64,000 nt of DNA from Wolbachia endosymbiont (group B) of Protocalliphora azurea (GTDB lineage Bacteria; Pseudomonadota; Alphaproteobacteria; Rickettsiales; Anaplasmataceae): assembly GCF_947251865.1 (NCBI RefSeq), contig NZ_OX366394.1, positions 248,001-312,000 of the forward strand, written 5' to 3'. The notes under the pieces are model-generated. The model did not search any database and had not been told where the DNA came from. It saw only the letters and a program-made list of their open reading frames with translations. Below are positions 45,654-54,805 of the stretch, piece by piece. Both the position numbers and the translations under genes were made by a program. Every line of letters starts with the position of its first letter. Positions within the stretch are counted from its first letter, which is position 1.

Positions 45654-46134
45654 AATTGAAGTTAATGAAAACATTGAGAGAATTACTCACGACATTGATG
45701 CTAACAAAGCTAAAGTAGAGTTGGCAGCGGTAAGAGCGCTAAACAAAACGGCACTATGGTTAAAATCTCAGGCTGTCCGAGAAATCAGTGAAGAAAAGCA
45801 AATTAGGCTGAAAGTAATTAGAAAAAGACTAAGAATCATCAAGTCAAGAAAAAGCACTTTGAAAGTTTTAATTAGAGCATATCTGTATGATATAAATATA
45901 AAACAAGCAAAAATAAGAACAGCATTTAATGATGAATTTATGGCAACAATGCCAAGAGGCTATCGTGGTATTTTTAAACGTGTAGGAAGAACAGCACTAC
46001 CGATACAGGAGGTTAAACTACCACTTGAACCTGAGGCTTCAAGGATAATAGAAAATCTTGTTAATTATGAAGTTGAAAGGATATTTGAAAAATATTTTAC
46101 ACATGAGTTATTTTATGACGGCATTTTGGACTAA
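45646..46134 (+). CDS. Prophage minor tail protein Z
   Basis: 162 residues from ATG 45646, which has GGAGAGAAAG ahead; an in-frame TTG at 45634 is less likely. The pattern AAVRALNKTALWLKSQAVRE, then RLKVIRKRLRI and GYRGIFKRVGRTALPIQEV, is typical of the Z family, which completes tails before joining heads. Confidence 0.82.
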   Translation: MFKIEVNENIERITHDIDANKAKVELAAVRALNKTALWLKSQAVREISEEKQIRLKVIRKRLRIIKSRKSTLKVLIRAYLYDINIKQAKIRTAFNDEFMATMPRGYRGIFKRVGRTALPIQEVKLPLEPEASRIIENLVNYEVERIFEKYFTHELFYDGILD

Positions 46135-46588
46135 TTTACATGAGGCAATTTGTAATACGCTAAAGGCAGAGATACCAGCGATACAGACATGTGAAGTATA
46201 TCCAGCAATAAGGAAAGAGTTAGCGGCTCCAGCGGTATTTGTAGAATTGTCAAGTCTAGAGCAAGGAAAAGATCCAGGAACAGAGGAGCTGGCGCTGAGA
46301 GCAAAATTTGAAGCACGAATTGTGATTGATAGCACAATAGAAAATGCACCTATTATTGTCAGAGCATTGGCGGCAGAAGTAGCAAGAGTGGTAAATAAAA
46401 ACACTTGGAAAGTGGAGAAAATTTCACCAGGAGAATTTATCTCAGGAGGAGGAGATGATTTTAGGCCAGAGCTCGATGCATATTTAGTGTGGATGGTAGA
46501 CTGGGCGCACGAATTGCATGTAGGGCGATCGATTTGGGAAGTGAGTAAAATAAAACCTCATTTAATCGATGTGAATGTTGGAAAGTAA
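46103..46588 (+). CDS. Phage tail-completion-like hypothetical protein
   Basis: About 161 residues. The frame opens at 46058 (TTG), but ATG 46103 or 46115 is more reasonable because it limits overlap with gene Z. Contains TNLHEAICNTLKAEIPAIQT, AAPAVFVELSSLEQGKDPGT and a strand-rich core. It sits where P2-type phages carry small tail-completion genes. The exact role is not clear. Confidence 0.65.
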   Translation: MSYFMTAFWTNLHEAICNTLKAEIPAIQTCEVYPAIRKELAAPAVFVELSSLEQGKDPGTEELALRAKFEARIVIDSTIENAPIIVRALAAEVARVVNKNTWKVEKISPGEFISGGGDDFRPELDAYLVWMVDWAHELHVGRSIWEVSKIKPHLIDVNVGK

Positions 46589-47030
46589 TTTTGCAATTTC
46601 AGAATTGCGGAGGAAATTGGCCAACATTGTCCGTATAGGCATTGTCAAAAAAATAGATTATGAAAAAGCTAAAGTAAAAGTTAAAATAGGTGAACTTGTA
46701 ACAGATTTTCTTCCATGGATAACAAATAGAGCTGAAAATTGGTCACCACCAAATATTGATGAACAGGTAATAGTATTATCACCATTGGGAGAATTGTCTT
46801 TGGGGGTGGTGTTACTGGCAATATATCAGGAAAAATACCCTCCTCCAGAGAATAAAAAGGAAGTAAATAGTATAAAATTTCAAGACGGAACAAAGTTTAC
46901 ATATGATAAAGGGAAACATCATTTAGAGATTGAAGTAGTAGACAAAATAACACTGAAGGTTGGGGAATCAAGCATAGAGATAACAAAGAACGAAATAAAA
47001 CTAAAAGCAAAAAGAATAAATCTAAATTAG
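46575..47030 (+). CDS. Baseplate assembly protein V (spike)
   Basis: 151 residues of P2 gpV type. An OB-like N-terminal part (RIGIVKKIDYEKAKVKVKIG to DFLPWITNRAENWSPPNIDE) is followed by EQVIVLSPLGELSLGVVL and a C-terminal repeat-rich beta-helix (KITLKVGESSIEITKNEIKL). It forms the membrane-piercing spike; the PAAR tip protein is the next gene. Confidence 0.85.
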   Translation: MLESNFAISELRRKLANIVRIGIVKKIDYEKAKVKVKIGELVTDFLPWITNRAENWSPPNIDEQVIVLSPLGELSLGVVLLAIYQEKYPPPENKKEVNSIKFQDGTKFTYDKGKHHLEIEVVDKITLKVGESSIEITKNEIKLKAKRINLN

Positions 47031-47038
47031 GGAAAGTA

Positions 47039-47293
47039 ATGAATAAATCAGTTATACGCCTAGGAGATCACTGTGAAGAAGCATTGCCGCATTTTTGTAT
47101 AAGTGGAAGCAGAGATGTATTTATAAACGGAAGACCTGTCTGTAGGCAAGGAGATAATTTTAGTGAAGGAAAAGTAATGACACAAGGGTCGAAAGCAGTG
47201 TTTGTAAATGGCAAAGCCATTGCTCGTACTGGTGACCTAATTTCCTGTGGAGCAATAGCAGAGCAAGGAAGCAATGATGTCTTTGCAGGGTAA
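47039..47293 (+). CDS. PAAR-domain spike-tip protein
   Basis: An 84-residue PAAR protein that would cap the V spike. It has HCEEALPHFCISGSRDVFIN, GRPVCRQGDNF and SKAVFVNGKAIARTGDLISC, with His and Cys residues spaced to bind the tip metal. It is separated by only 8 bp from gene V. Confidence 0.88.
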   Translation: MNKSVIRLGDHCEEALPHFCISGSRDVFINGRPVCRQGDNFSEGKVMTQGSKAVFVNGKAIARTGDLISCGAIAEQGSNDVFAG

Positions 47294-47298
47294 GTGAT

Positions 47299-47634
47299 AT
47301 GCGTGGTATGAATTCTGAAACTGGTAAAACAATAAGTGGTATAGAGCATTTAAAACAATCAATAGTTGATATTTTAACTACACCAATTGGTACTCGTGTT
47401 ATGCGCCGAGATTACGGATCAAGATTATTTGAGCTGATTGATCATCCAATTGTACCTGGTTTTGCACAAGAACTTTATGCAGCAGTTGCAGAAGCATTAG
47501 AAAAGTGGGAGCGTCGATTTAAGCTTAAACGTGTACAAATAACAGAAATAAAAGAAGGTAAAGTAACTCTCATTTTAGAAGGAATCTATCTGCCAAATGG
47601 AAAGCCGATCCGCCTTGATGGTATTATAGTATAA
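47299..47634 (+). CDS. Baseplate wedge protein W/gp25-like
   Basis: 111 residues, P2 gpW/T4 gp25 family. The family marker is near SIVDILTTPIGTRVMRRDYG, followed by SRLFELIDHP. It nucleates sheath assembly on the baseplate. ATG 47299 is used; ATG 47308 is also possible. It is in a tight operon with the PAAR and J genes. Confidence 0.88.
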   Translation: MRGMNSETGKTISGIEHLKQSIVDILTTPIGTRVMRRDYGSRLFELIDHPIVPGFAQELYAAVAEALEKWERRFKLKRVQITEIKEGKVTLILEGIYLPNGKPIRLDGIIV

Positions 47635-47643
47635 GGTAGTAGG

Positions 47644-48441
47644 ATGAAAACACCAAATATTGTCGAAACATTAAAATTTGAGGAAATCTTCTCGCGAATG
47701 AAAGAAGAGTTAGTGCGTCGGAATGCAAGTTTTTCTGCACTAACTGAGAGTGATCCAGCAATAAAAATCCTGGAAGTGGCAGCCTGGCGTGAACTTTTGC
47801 TTAGGCAAAGGATTAATGATGCAGCACAGGCAAATTTACTTGCTTTTGCAAGAGGTAATGACCTTGATCACTTGGCTGAATTTTATGGTGTGCTGAGAAA
47901 GGAGTCAGAGAATGATGAATCCTTAAGAAAGCGGGTAAAAGCCAAAATTGTTGGTTGGTCAACAGCAGGAAGCAAAGAACATTATCGCTATCATGCATTA
48001 TCTGCTGACACAAGAGTAAAAGATGCGCAAGTGGTATCACCTATACCAGGAAGTGTACAGATTTCAATACTTTCCACAGAAAATGATGGAGTACCTTCAG
48101 AAGAATTGCTAGAGATCGTCAGAAATCACGTTATTCGCGATGATATTCGTGTATTAACAGATACGCTTACAGTTATTGGCTGTGGTATTATTCCCATTAC
48201 TATTCATGCTAAAGTGCATATTTACCCTACTGCATCCAAAGATGTTATCGAAGCTGCAAAGGAACAATTTATCAAAGATCTTGAATCTGCTAAAGGTTTA
48301 GGGTGGAATGTTACCAGATCATGGATTATTGCCCACCTCTTTATAGAAGGTATGCAGAATATAGAGCTTACAGAGCCGATAGAAGACATCGTCGTGCAAG
48401 ATAATGAATGCGTTACTTTAAATAATTTAAGTGTTAGGTAA
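47644..48441 (+). CDS. Baseplate protein J-like
   Basis: 265 residues of the P2 gpJ/Mu gp47 family. Typical segments are ESDPAIKILEVAAWRELLLR near 37-57, ANLLAFARGNDLDHLAEFYG, and PGSVQISILSTENDGVPSEE. It forms the baseplate wedge with W and I. GTAGTAGG ribosome site, intact. Confidence 0.9.
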   Translation: MKTPNIVETLKFEEIFSRMKEELVRRNASFSALTESDPAIKILEVAAWRELLLRQRINDAAQANLLAFARGNDLDHLAEFYGVLRKESENDESLRKRVKAKIVGWSTAGSKEHYRYHALSADTRVKDAQVVSPIPGSVQISILSTENDGVPSEELLEIVRNHVIRDDIRVLTDTLTVIGCGIIPITIHAKVHIYPTASKDVIEAAKEQFIKDLESAKGLGWNVTRSWIIAHLFIEGMQNIELTEPIEDIVVQDNECVTLNNLSVR

Positions 48442-48444
48442 AAA

Positions 48445-49665
48445 TTGGTGATACTTCCTCCAAATGCTTCAAAGCAAGAGCAAATACTTACAGACATAAT
48501 TAATTATTCTTTTGATGCAAATTCTCTACGGGGATTTAAATTTAACCCACAGACTGAAATGTTGCCGTGGCTAGTAGCGGAATACGGCTTGGGAGAAATT
48601 TTATCCTGGGGTAAGAAAGCTACTAAGAGTGCATTAAAAGAATGGGTCTCAGCTAAGCAAAACGGAATAAGATTTCAACGTTTGCGCGGTACACCACAGT
48701 CACTGAAGATGGCGCTGAAGTGGGCAAACATTGATAATATTACCATTCAAGAAGAACCACCAGGAGAGCATTTTGCTGAATTTCAAATTGGCATCTCTGA
48801 TGTTCCTAATGACTTTTTTGTCGATAGTGTAATTGCTCTGGCAAAACTTTCTGCACCGGCAAGATCTCGATTAATGCGAATATTCAATGACTATTATAAT
48901 GCTCAGCGATTTATGTTAGATGAAAGTATTTTTGGAGATCTTCTTTCAGACTACTCAGGTGTAAAAATAGCAAAAGAAGGACCAGTGTTATCGTTTGGAA
49001 GAAAAAACTCATTTGAGCTGAAAATAGGAAATCCAAGATTTAAATTTGGCACTTTTAGATCACATTATGATAGAAGCTACAGTAATGATTTATATAGGTT
49101 AGATGTTGCAATATTAGGAGAAACAGAGCCTCACACGAAGAATTACAACGGTACATATGAAAGAAATCATGAGTGGTACAACTTAGAAGCACTATATCCT
49201 CTACCACAGAGTTTATTGCCAGAAATTAAATTTGCTAAAGCATTAATAGTATTGTCAGATAGTTGGAATTTGGGAGATATCAATGCTTGTTTTGCACCAA
49301 CTGCTTATAAAGAAATAGAGCATACATTTTACTTAAGTGAAGATAAACTCTCTGAGCAGATTTGGAATTTTCGACGTACACCAATTTTAGAGCGGTTTAG
49401 TATAACTTATTACTACGAAGCAAAGAGTTTTACTGATCAAAGAATAATAGAGTCTAATTTAAGGGAATATCATATTGATTGTCAAAATGACTCAGATTTA
49501 AAACAGAAAGATCCTATTCATGAGCTAGAAAATTACGTAGCAGTATTTTACCCAGGTATGGTCACTTGGCATGAACATCGCCACTTAAATAGCCCTTGGA
49601 AAAATTTTGAGCCCATTATTACAAAAAAATTGGACGTTTTTTCTACGAATCTTGTATATATATAA
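48445..49665 (+). CDS. Tail protein I-like baseplate protein
   Basis: About 405 residues, starting at TTG 48445 or GTG 48448. The N-terminal ~160 residues match the P2 gpI type (DPNSLRG-like FDANSLRGFKFNPQTEMLPW, GTPQSLKMALKWANI, KLSAPARSRLMRIFNDYYNA). The rest is a beta-rich region that may bind fibres. Its last 30 bases overlap the rightward phage promoter at 49630. Confidence 0.8.
   Translation: MVILPPNASKQEQILTDIINYSFDANSLRGFKFNPQTEMLPWLVAEYGLGEILSWGKKATKSALKEWVSAKQNGIRFQRLRGTPQSLKMALKWANIDNITIQEEPPGEHFAEFQIGISDVPNDFFVDSVIALAKLSAPARSRLMRIFNDYYNAQRFMLDESIFGDLLSDYSGVKIAKEGPVLSFGRKNSFELKIGNPRFKFGTFRSHYDRSYSNDLYRLDVAILGETEPHTKNYNGTYERNHEWYNLEALYPLPQSLLPEIKFAKALIVLSDSWNLGDINACFAPTAYKEIEHTFYLSEDKLSEQIWNFRRTPILERFSITYYYEAKSFTDQRIIESNLREYHIDCQNDSDLKQKDPIHELENYVAVFYPGMVTWHEHRHLNSPWKNFEPIITKKLDVFSTNLVYI
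49630..49658 (+). promoter_or_regulatory. Phage promoter copy 5 (distal tail operon)
   Basis: TTGGAC (49630-49635), 17 bp ending GAATCT, TGTATA (49653-49658) then TATATAA. TGTATA starts 33 bp before the ATG at 49686. It lies inside the end of the gpI gene, so it would restart transcription for the fibre and tail genes. Confidence 0.72.
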
Positions 49666-49685
49666 TATCAATCACGCAATCAGAC

Positions 49686-50372
49686 ATGTCAATACTGACA
49701 CAATCAGGCAGAGCAGCTATTGCTGCGAGCATAAAAGAGCAACCAATACATCTTGCTTGGGGATCTGGAGATTCTACCTGGGAAAGCAGCTACAAAGTTG
49801 AAAAAACTTTTACAGCAGGCGGCAAGATAAGTTTAGATCACCACACTATTAAAGATGTAAAAGTTTATACAGGGCAAACAATTTATCAGTCAAGCATAGA
49901 TTATATAGTTGATAGTAGCTCAGGCACTATTGAGCGTGTAGAAAATGGTGCAATTATAGCAGATAGCGTAATCACTATAGAGTACACTCAAGACACACCA
50001 CCAGAACTAATTACTTCTGCAACATTAATTAAGGAAGTTGGACGTCGTGTTGTTGATGAGATACTCTTTTGTACTGGTGATGATGATGGGGAGCTTCTAA
50101 CTCCCACAGGTAGGTTTAAACCCTCTAATGTACCAACTAATAATCTCTATCTTAAATTTACTTTCGATTTCACGGACGCAGCAAATCAAGTAATAAGGGA
50201 GCTCGGGGTTATGGTTGGTACAAAGGTAAAGGAAAAAGTGCCATCTGGGCAGAGATATTTTGAGCCAAAAGACGTGGAAAATCCTGGAATTTTGTTAGTT
50301 TTAGAACACACCGTGCCACTTATCAGAACATCTGCAACTCGGGAAACTTTTTCATTTGTTGTAACTTTTTGA
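49686..50372 (+). CDS. Phage tail/baseplate hypothetical protein
   Basis: A 228-residue beta-rich protein (LTQSGRAAIAASIKEQPIHL at the start; AWGSGDSTWESS; KFTFDFTDAANQVIRELGVM). It resembles the tail-collar type proteins that precede fibre genes in WO-like phages. The first gene behind promoter copy 5, it ends 6 bp before the DUF4815 gene. The role is inferred from position. Confidence 0.65.
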   Translation: MSILTQSGRAAIAASIKEQPIHLAWGSGDSTWESSYKVEKTFTAGGKISLDHHTIKDVKVYTGQTIYQSSIDYIVDSSSGTIERVENGAIIADSVITIEYTQDTPPELITSATLIKEVGRRVVDEILFCTGDDDGELLTPTGRFKPSNVPTNNLYLKFTFDFTDAANQVIRELGVMVGTKVKEKVPSGQRYFEPKDVENPGILLVLEHTVPLIRTSATRETFSFVVTF

Positions 50373-50378
50373 AACAAA

Positions 50379-52310
50379 ATGACCTTAAATAGTTATTATA
50401 ACCGCTTTAATCCTGACAAAGAATACGAAAAAAGTTTGTTTCTTGCTGGAAGAGGTCTACAGTCTGCAGAATTAAACGAGACTCAGGAGTATGCTCTCTC
50501 TAAGCTTAAAGGCATAGGTGATGCAATATTTCGTGATGGTGATGTTATAACAGGAAGCAATTGCATCATAGATGGGGAAAAAGTTACACTTGAGTCAGGA
50601 AAAATCTATCTTCGTGGAGCGGTGAGAAAAGTCGAAAAAGAAGAGTTTGTTATTCCTCTTAATACTGTAGTTCGCATAGGTGTTTATTATCTAGAATCTA
50701 CCATTACAGAACTTGAGGACGAAAATCTTCGCGATCCTGCTGTTGGTACACGTAATTATCAAGAAGTAGGGGCAGCAAGACTTAAAGTTTCTACCATTTG
50801 GGGTTATCAATCTGAAGGTGTTTCTTCCCCTTTTTCTGTAAATGGAGAATTTTATCCAATTTATAACATTGAAAGTGGAGTATTGATAGAACATTCACCG
50901 CCACCACAAGCAAATATAGTAACTACTGCTCTTGCTCGTTATGACAAAGAAGCCAATGGTTCCTACGTCGTAAATGGTCTTGAAGTAATGTTCCTGCAAA
51001 AGGAAGAGGGAGAAGGAGGAAAAAAAATATTTGTGATTAATGAGGGCAAAGCTCATGTTGATGGCTATGAGATTGAACTTCCTCACAGTATTCGCATTTC
51101 TTTTGATGAAGATCCAGATATAAAATCAGTTGAATCAGAACCGCATACTTTTCAGCCAAATAGCCAAAGAGTAATGGAACTTAAAGTTAATGATTTTCCA
51201 ATAAGTGAAATCAAAAAAGTAGATATAACCGTTCAAAAAACCATTACCATTACTCATGGTTCATATTCAGGAGCTGTTGATCCAATACCTGACTCTGCGG
51301 TACTTGAGATTATTCAAATTAAACAAGGCAATGTTATTTATGAAAATAGTATAGACTATAAGTTAAATGCAGGAAACGTTGATTGGTCATTACCAGGTAA
51401 AGAGGCAGCTCCTGGAAGTAGTTATCAAATAACTTACCGCTGTCGTACTCATGTAAGCCCTGAAGATATAAGTGAAGAGGGATGCAAAGTAAAAGGAGCA
51501 GTTGATAACAGCTTGGTTTTGATAGATTATACCTGGAAAATGCCCCGCTTTGATTTAATTACTATCGATAGCAAAGGGGTGGTAAGGAGAATAAAAGGAA
51601 TTTCCCATTCTTGGCGACCACCGATGCCTAAAGCGCCCTCTGGACAACTTTTGCTCTGCTACATTCATCAGACGTGGAAAAACGGAGAAAAAGAAGGGGT
51701 AAAAATAGTGAATAATGCTATTCATGCTGTACCGATGAATGAGCTTGAAGCAATGAAAAAAGGAATAAATGATCTTTATGCTCTAGTTGCACAGGAACGT
51801 TTACGCAATGATGCAAATTCAAGAGAACCTACCACCAAAAAAGGAGTATTTGTTGATTCGTTCTTTGATGATGATATGCGTGATCAAGGAATTGTGCAGA
51901 CTGCAGCAATAGTAAATAGAGAGCTAGTTCTGCCAATAGATGTAGAAGTTGCAGATATTGAAAAAGGTGGGGAAAGATATCTTTTGCCTTATAAACTTGA
52001 ACCGGTACTGGAGCAGCTTTTACAGACTAAAGTAGAAAAGATCAATCCATACCAAGCTTTTGATCCAGTACCGGCAAAAGTTACTCTAAATAAAAATATC
52101 GATCACTGGACGGAGGTAAAAACAAATTGGAAAAGTCCAGTAACAAGAGTATTTAATGTTAAAGAAACGACAGAGCTGCTGTCAAGTACTTCATACGAAG
52201 CTGAATTTATGAAAGAAGCAGTACAGAATTTTGAAATTGAAGGTTTTGAGCCAAGTGAGAAGCTTAAAGAGATAAAATTTGACGGAATAAACATTCAACC
52301 TATAACTTAA
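50379..52310 (+). CDS. DUF4815-type phage tail protein
   Basis: 643 residues starting with the family opening YYNRFNPDKEYEKSLFLAGR and GLQSAELNETQEYALSKLKG. Later features are IDYTWKMPRFDLITIDSKGV and HSWRPPMPKAPSG. It is probably a large baseplate/fibre-connector protein. The stop at 52308 is close to a second frame (52283 on) that runs openly into the next gene. The two may therefore be one gene split by a frameshift, or two consecutive genes. Confidence 0.75.
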   Translation: MTLNSYYNRFNPDKEYEKSLFLAGRGLQSAELNETQEYALSKLKGIGDAIFRDGDVITGSNCIIDGEKVTLESGKIYLRGAVRKVEKEEFVIPLNTVVRIGVYYLESTITELEDENLRDPAVGTRNYQEVGAARLKVSTIWGYQSEGVSSPFSVNGEFYPIYNIESGVLIEHSPPPQANIVTTALARYDKEANGSYVVNGLEVMFLQKEEGEGGKKIFVINEGKAHVDGYEIELPHSIRISFDEDPDIKSVESEPHTFQPNSQRVMELKVNDFPISEIKKVDITVQKTITITHGSYSGAVDPIPDSAVLEIIQIKQGNVIYENSIDYKLNAGNVDWSLPGKEAAPGSSYQITYRCRTHVSPEDISEEGCKVKGAVDNSLVLIDYTWKMPRFDLITIDSKGVVRRIKGISHSWRPPMPKAPSGQLLLCYIHQTWKNGEKEGVKIVNNAIHAVPMNELEAMKKGINDLYALVAQERLRNDANSREPTTKKGVFVDSFFDDDMRDQGIVQTAAIVNRELVLPIDVEVADIEKGGERYLLPYKLEPVLEQLLQTKVEKINPYQAFDPVPAKVTLNKNIDHWTEVKTNWKSPVTRVFNVKETTELLSSTSYEAEFMKEAVQNFEIEGFEPSEKLKEIKFDGINIQPIT

Positions 52311-53429
52311 AACTGGAAAACCAAATGTTAACAGCTAACAATCAGGGAAAATTAAAGGGAAAGGTGAAAGTACCAGCAAATATTCCAGCAGGTACTAAAT
52401 TAGTACAGTTTTATGGTGATAAAGGAAGCTATGGAGAAGCAACGTACACTGGTAAAAAAACTATTACCATAGAAGAGAGAAGAAGAGTTATCGCAGCAAG
52501 AAGAGTTGATCCTTTAGCGCAAACATTTACTTTAAATGAGAGCAGACACATAGGAGGTCTAGAGTTATGGTTTATAAATAAAGGCAAAAAACGTGTTGTT
52601 GTGCAGATTAGAGAAACAGCAGTGGGAATGCCCTCGCAGACTGTCATTGCTGAAAGTTATATTGAGCCAAAAGATATAAAGATAGATGGCACAGCAACAC
52701 GTATAGAGTGGTCACCAGTGTTTTGCCATGCAGGAGAGGAGTATGCAATAGTGCTACTCACTGATGATGCAGATACTGCAGTAAAAATAGCAGAACTTGG
52801 CAAATATGATGCAGTAAATAGCCGTTGGGTAACAAGTCAACCATATCAAGTAGGAGTATTACTATCATCAAGCAATGCAAGTACTTGGACACCACATCAA
52901 AATTTAGATTTAACGTTTCGACTACTAGCTGCAAAATTTAGCGAAAATTCTCACGTTATTGATCTGGGAAAAGTTACAGCAACCAATACTTCAGATTTAA
53001 TTGTTTTGACGAACGTCGAAAAAGTAGCATTTGATACCAATGTAGAATTTATCTTAACAGATGAAGAAGGGAAAGAAAACTTTTTGTCTGATAATTTGCC
53101 GCTCGCGCTGCGTGAAAGACTATCTGGAGAGTTAACAGTAAAGGCAAATTTAAAAGGTGCAAAAGAAAAAAGTCCTGTTCTCTATCCTGGGTTACAGCTA
53201 GTTCTAGGTAATCTTTCAGAGTCCGGAGATTATGTTACAAGGAGCATTACAGCAGGAGCTAACACTAAGATAACAATTACCTATGATGCGCTAATACCTG
53301 GCACTGCAGATGTTAAAGCATATGTGGAACAAAGCGTCAAAGGATGGCAATTAGTAAATTTAACATCAGGAAAACCTATTGGGGAAAATTGGGTGGAGAG
53401 AACTCATGTACTAATACCAAATTCCATTA

Positions 53430-53840
53430 CTAATCGAACAAATAAGAAACATTACAAACTCGTTTAATAGTAGTGCTGGAAATACTGACAATAAAATTAC
53501 ACAGAACATCTGCAAGTAAGCCTATGGTATCGTAGACTCTGTTACGTAAAGTATTGTATTTGATATATTGCCACAACCTCTCAACAGGATTCAGTTCCGG
53601 TGAATAAGGAGGCAAGTATATAATGGTAATGTTTTCCTGAAATTTCAAACTTTTTGATCTATGCCAACTTGCACAATCCATTACAAGAAAGGCTTTTTTC
53701 GTGCCTAAATCTTTCGACATCTGCTCCAGAAATATATTCATACAATCAGTGTTTACATATGGAGCAAGTAGGCTGATTTTCTTACCACTTCTTGGATTTA
53801 CCGCACTGTAGATATAGAAATTTTGTCTACCAATTTTCAT
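53430..53840 (-). CDS. IS630-like transposase, orfB (copy B)
   Basis: The catalytic half with the second and third DDE residues. The first Asp lies upstream of this ATG and is reached only by the +1 shift from orfA. Protein identical to the other copies. Confidence 0.82.
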   Translation of the reverse strand: MKIGRQNFYIYSAVNPRSGKKISLLAPYVNTDCMNIFLEQMSKDLGTKKAFLVMDCASWHRSKSLKFQENITIIYLPPYSPELNPVERLWQYIKYNTLRNRVYDTIGLLADVLCNFIVSISSTTIKRVCNVSYLFD

Positions 53841-53913
53841 TTTAACCTGCGTTCTGACCCCTTTTTTAAACCATCCGTGTCCGATTTTTGAATGAGTTCC
53901 AAATCGTGATTCA

Positions 53914-54432
53914 TCAAAAAAACACCTCTTTTTCAGGGTGGGAATTGACTATTTTATTGAAGTATTTTTTAAACTCTTCTTGCTTGTTTTTATCTTGTTT
54001 ATGGTGCATTGGCCTCGGTGTTATATAAGAAAATTTCATCCTTTGTATCTCACGGTGCACTGTTGATTTGCTAATGTTTAGGCCAAATTCCTCTGAGATT
54101 TTTATCTGCACTTCCTTAATAGTAATATTTGGATTTCTTTCTACCCATATTTCAATTTGCTCACGTTGATTTTTCTTTAATTTGCTTTTTCTTCGCCGCT
54201 GAGACGGGGCAAATAATCTTTCTACTCTACCAAATTTTAGATGCTTTATCCATTCAGTCAAAGCAGTCCTTGAAATTTTACATATTCTTGCCACAGCGCT
54301 TATACTACTTTCTTTTCCTGCTATCACCGCTTGTAACTTTTTTGAAACATATGCGTTATTTCTGACCTTTTTTAACATTTCTTTCGCCAAATTTACAACT
54401 TTTTCGTCTAATAGTTTTGACCTTAATGCCAT
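53914..54432 (-). CDS. IS630-like transposase, orfA (copy B)
   Basis: The 172-residue DNA-binding half, identical to copies C and D at the protein level. It ends EVFF at the T7 run. Confidence 0.85.
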   Translation of the reverse strand: MALRSKLLDEKVVNLAKEMLKKVRNNAYVSKKLQAVIAGKESSISAVARICKISRTALTEWIKHLKFGRVERLFAPSQRRRKSKLKKNQREQIEIWVERNPNITIKEVQIKISEEFGLNISKSTVHREIQRMKFSYITPRPMHHKQDKNKQEEFKKYFNKIVNSHPEKEVFF

Positions 54433-54619
54433 TTATACCTCTCTATTTTATCTACTTTATTATCACTTCTTTCCCATTATTGTCTATCTGTTCTTTGCAT
54501 AGTGGGAATTGGTATAACAAACTTTAATAGCAATGAAACAAGGGTAAAATTGGTTTTAAGTGGAACGGTTATTTATCGGCCAAAGGTAAAAAACTTGCGG
54601 GTTGTTATAACGTAAGAAA

Positions 54620-54805
54620 ATGCCAAATGATGAAACGAGGCGCGGATATCCTTTGCCACACCCAGAGAATATTGCAGTGGAAGATGTAGTACGTATTCGC
54701 AGAGCTATAGAAAAAGTAGATGAGGATATGAGTAATAGAGAAAATGAACTTAAAAGTAATTTTGAACGATTTAGATTTGAAACTTTTTTGAATTTTTGGG
54801 AATGA
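54620..54805 (+). CDS. Tail fibre N-terminal segment (frame-broken)
   Basis: 61 residues. TRRGYPLPHPENIAVEDVVR followed by IRRAIEKVDEDM is the usual opening of phage tail fibre proteins that attach to the baseplate. The frame ends at FETFLNFWE, while the fibre body continues in the -1 frame at 54796. A T-TTT-TTG heptamer at 54784-54790 sits at the crossover. It could be a programmed -1 shift site or simply an indel in a homopolymer. Confidence 0.7.
   Translation: MPNDETRRGYPLPHPENIAVEDVVRIRRAIEKVDEDMSNRENELKSNFERFRFETFLNFWE

Larger units (their letters stand above)
53415..54514 (-). mobile_element. IS630-like element, copy B
   Basis: 1100 bp in minus orientation. Direct repeat TAA at 53412-53414 and 54515-54517. 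Its removal restores the tail gene frame, so it inserted recently relative to gene decay. Confidence 0.92.
52325..54615 (+). pseudogene. C-terminal partner of the DUF4815 protein, truncated by IS630 copy B
   Basis: The present frame (380 residues, ending 53467) runs from ANNQGKLKGKVKVPANIPAG through RVDPLAQTFTLNESRHIGGL. It then changes at THVL into IS-encoded PNSITNRTNKKHYKLV. Removing the IS and one TAA continues in frame as TNFNSNETRVKLVLSG, then TVIYRPKVKNLRVVIT and a stop at 54615, four bases before the fibre ATG. There is no good ribosome site at 52325, which favours origin by frameshift from 50379-52310. Confidence 0.8.
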
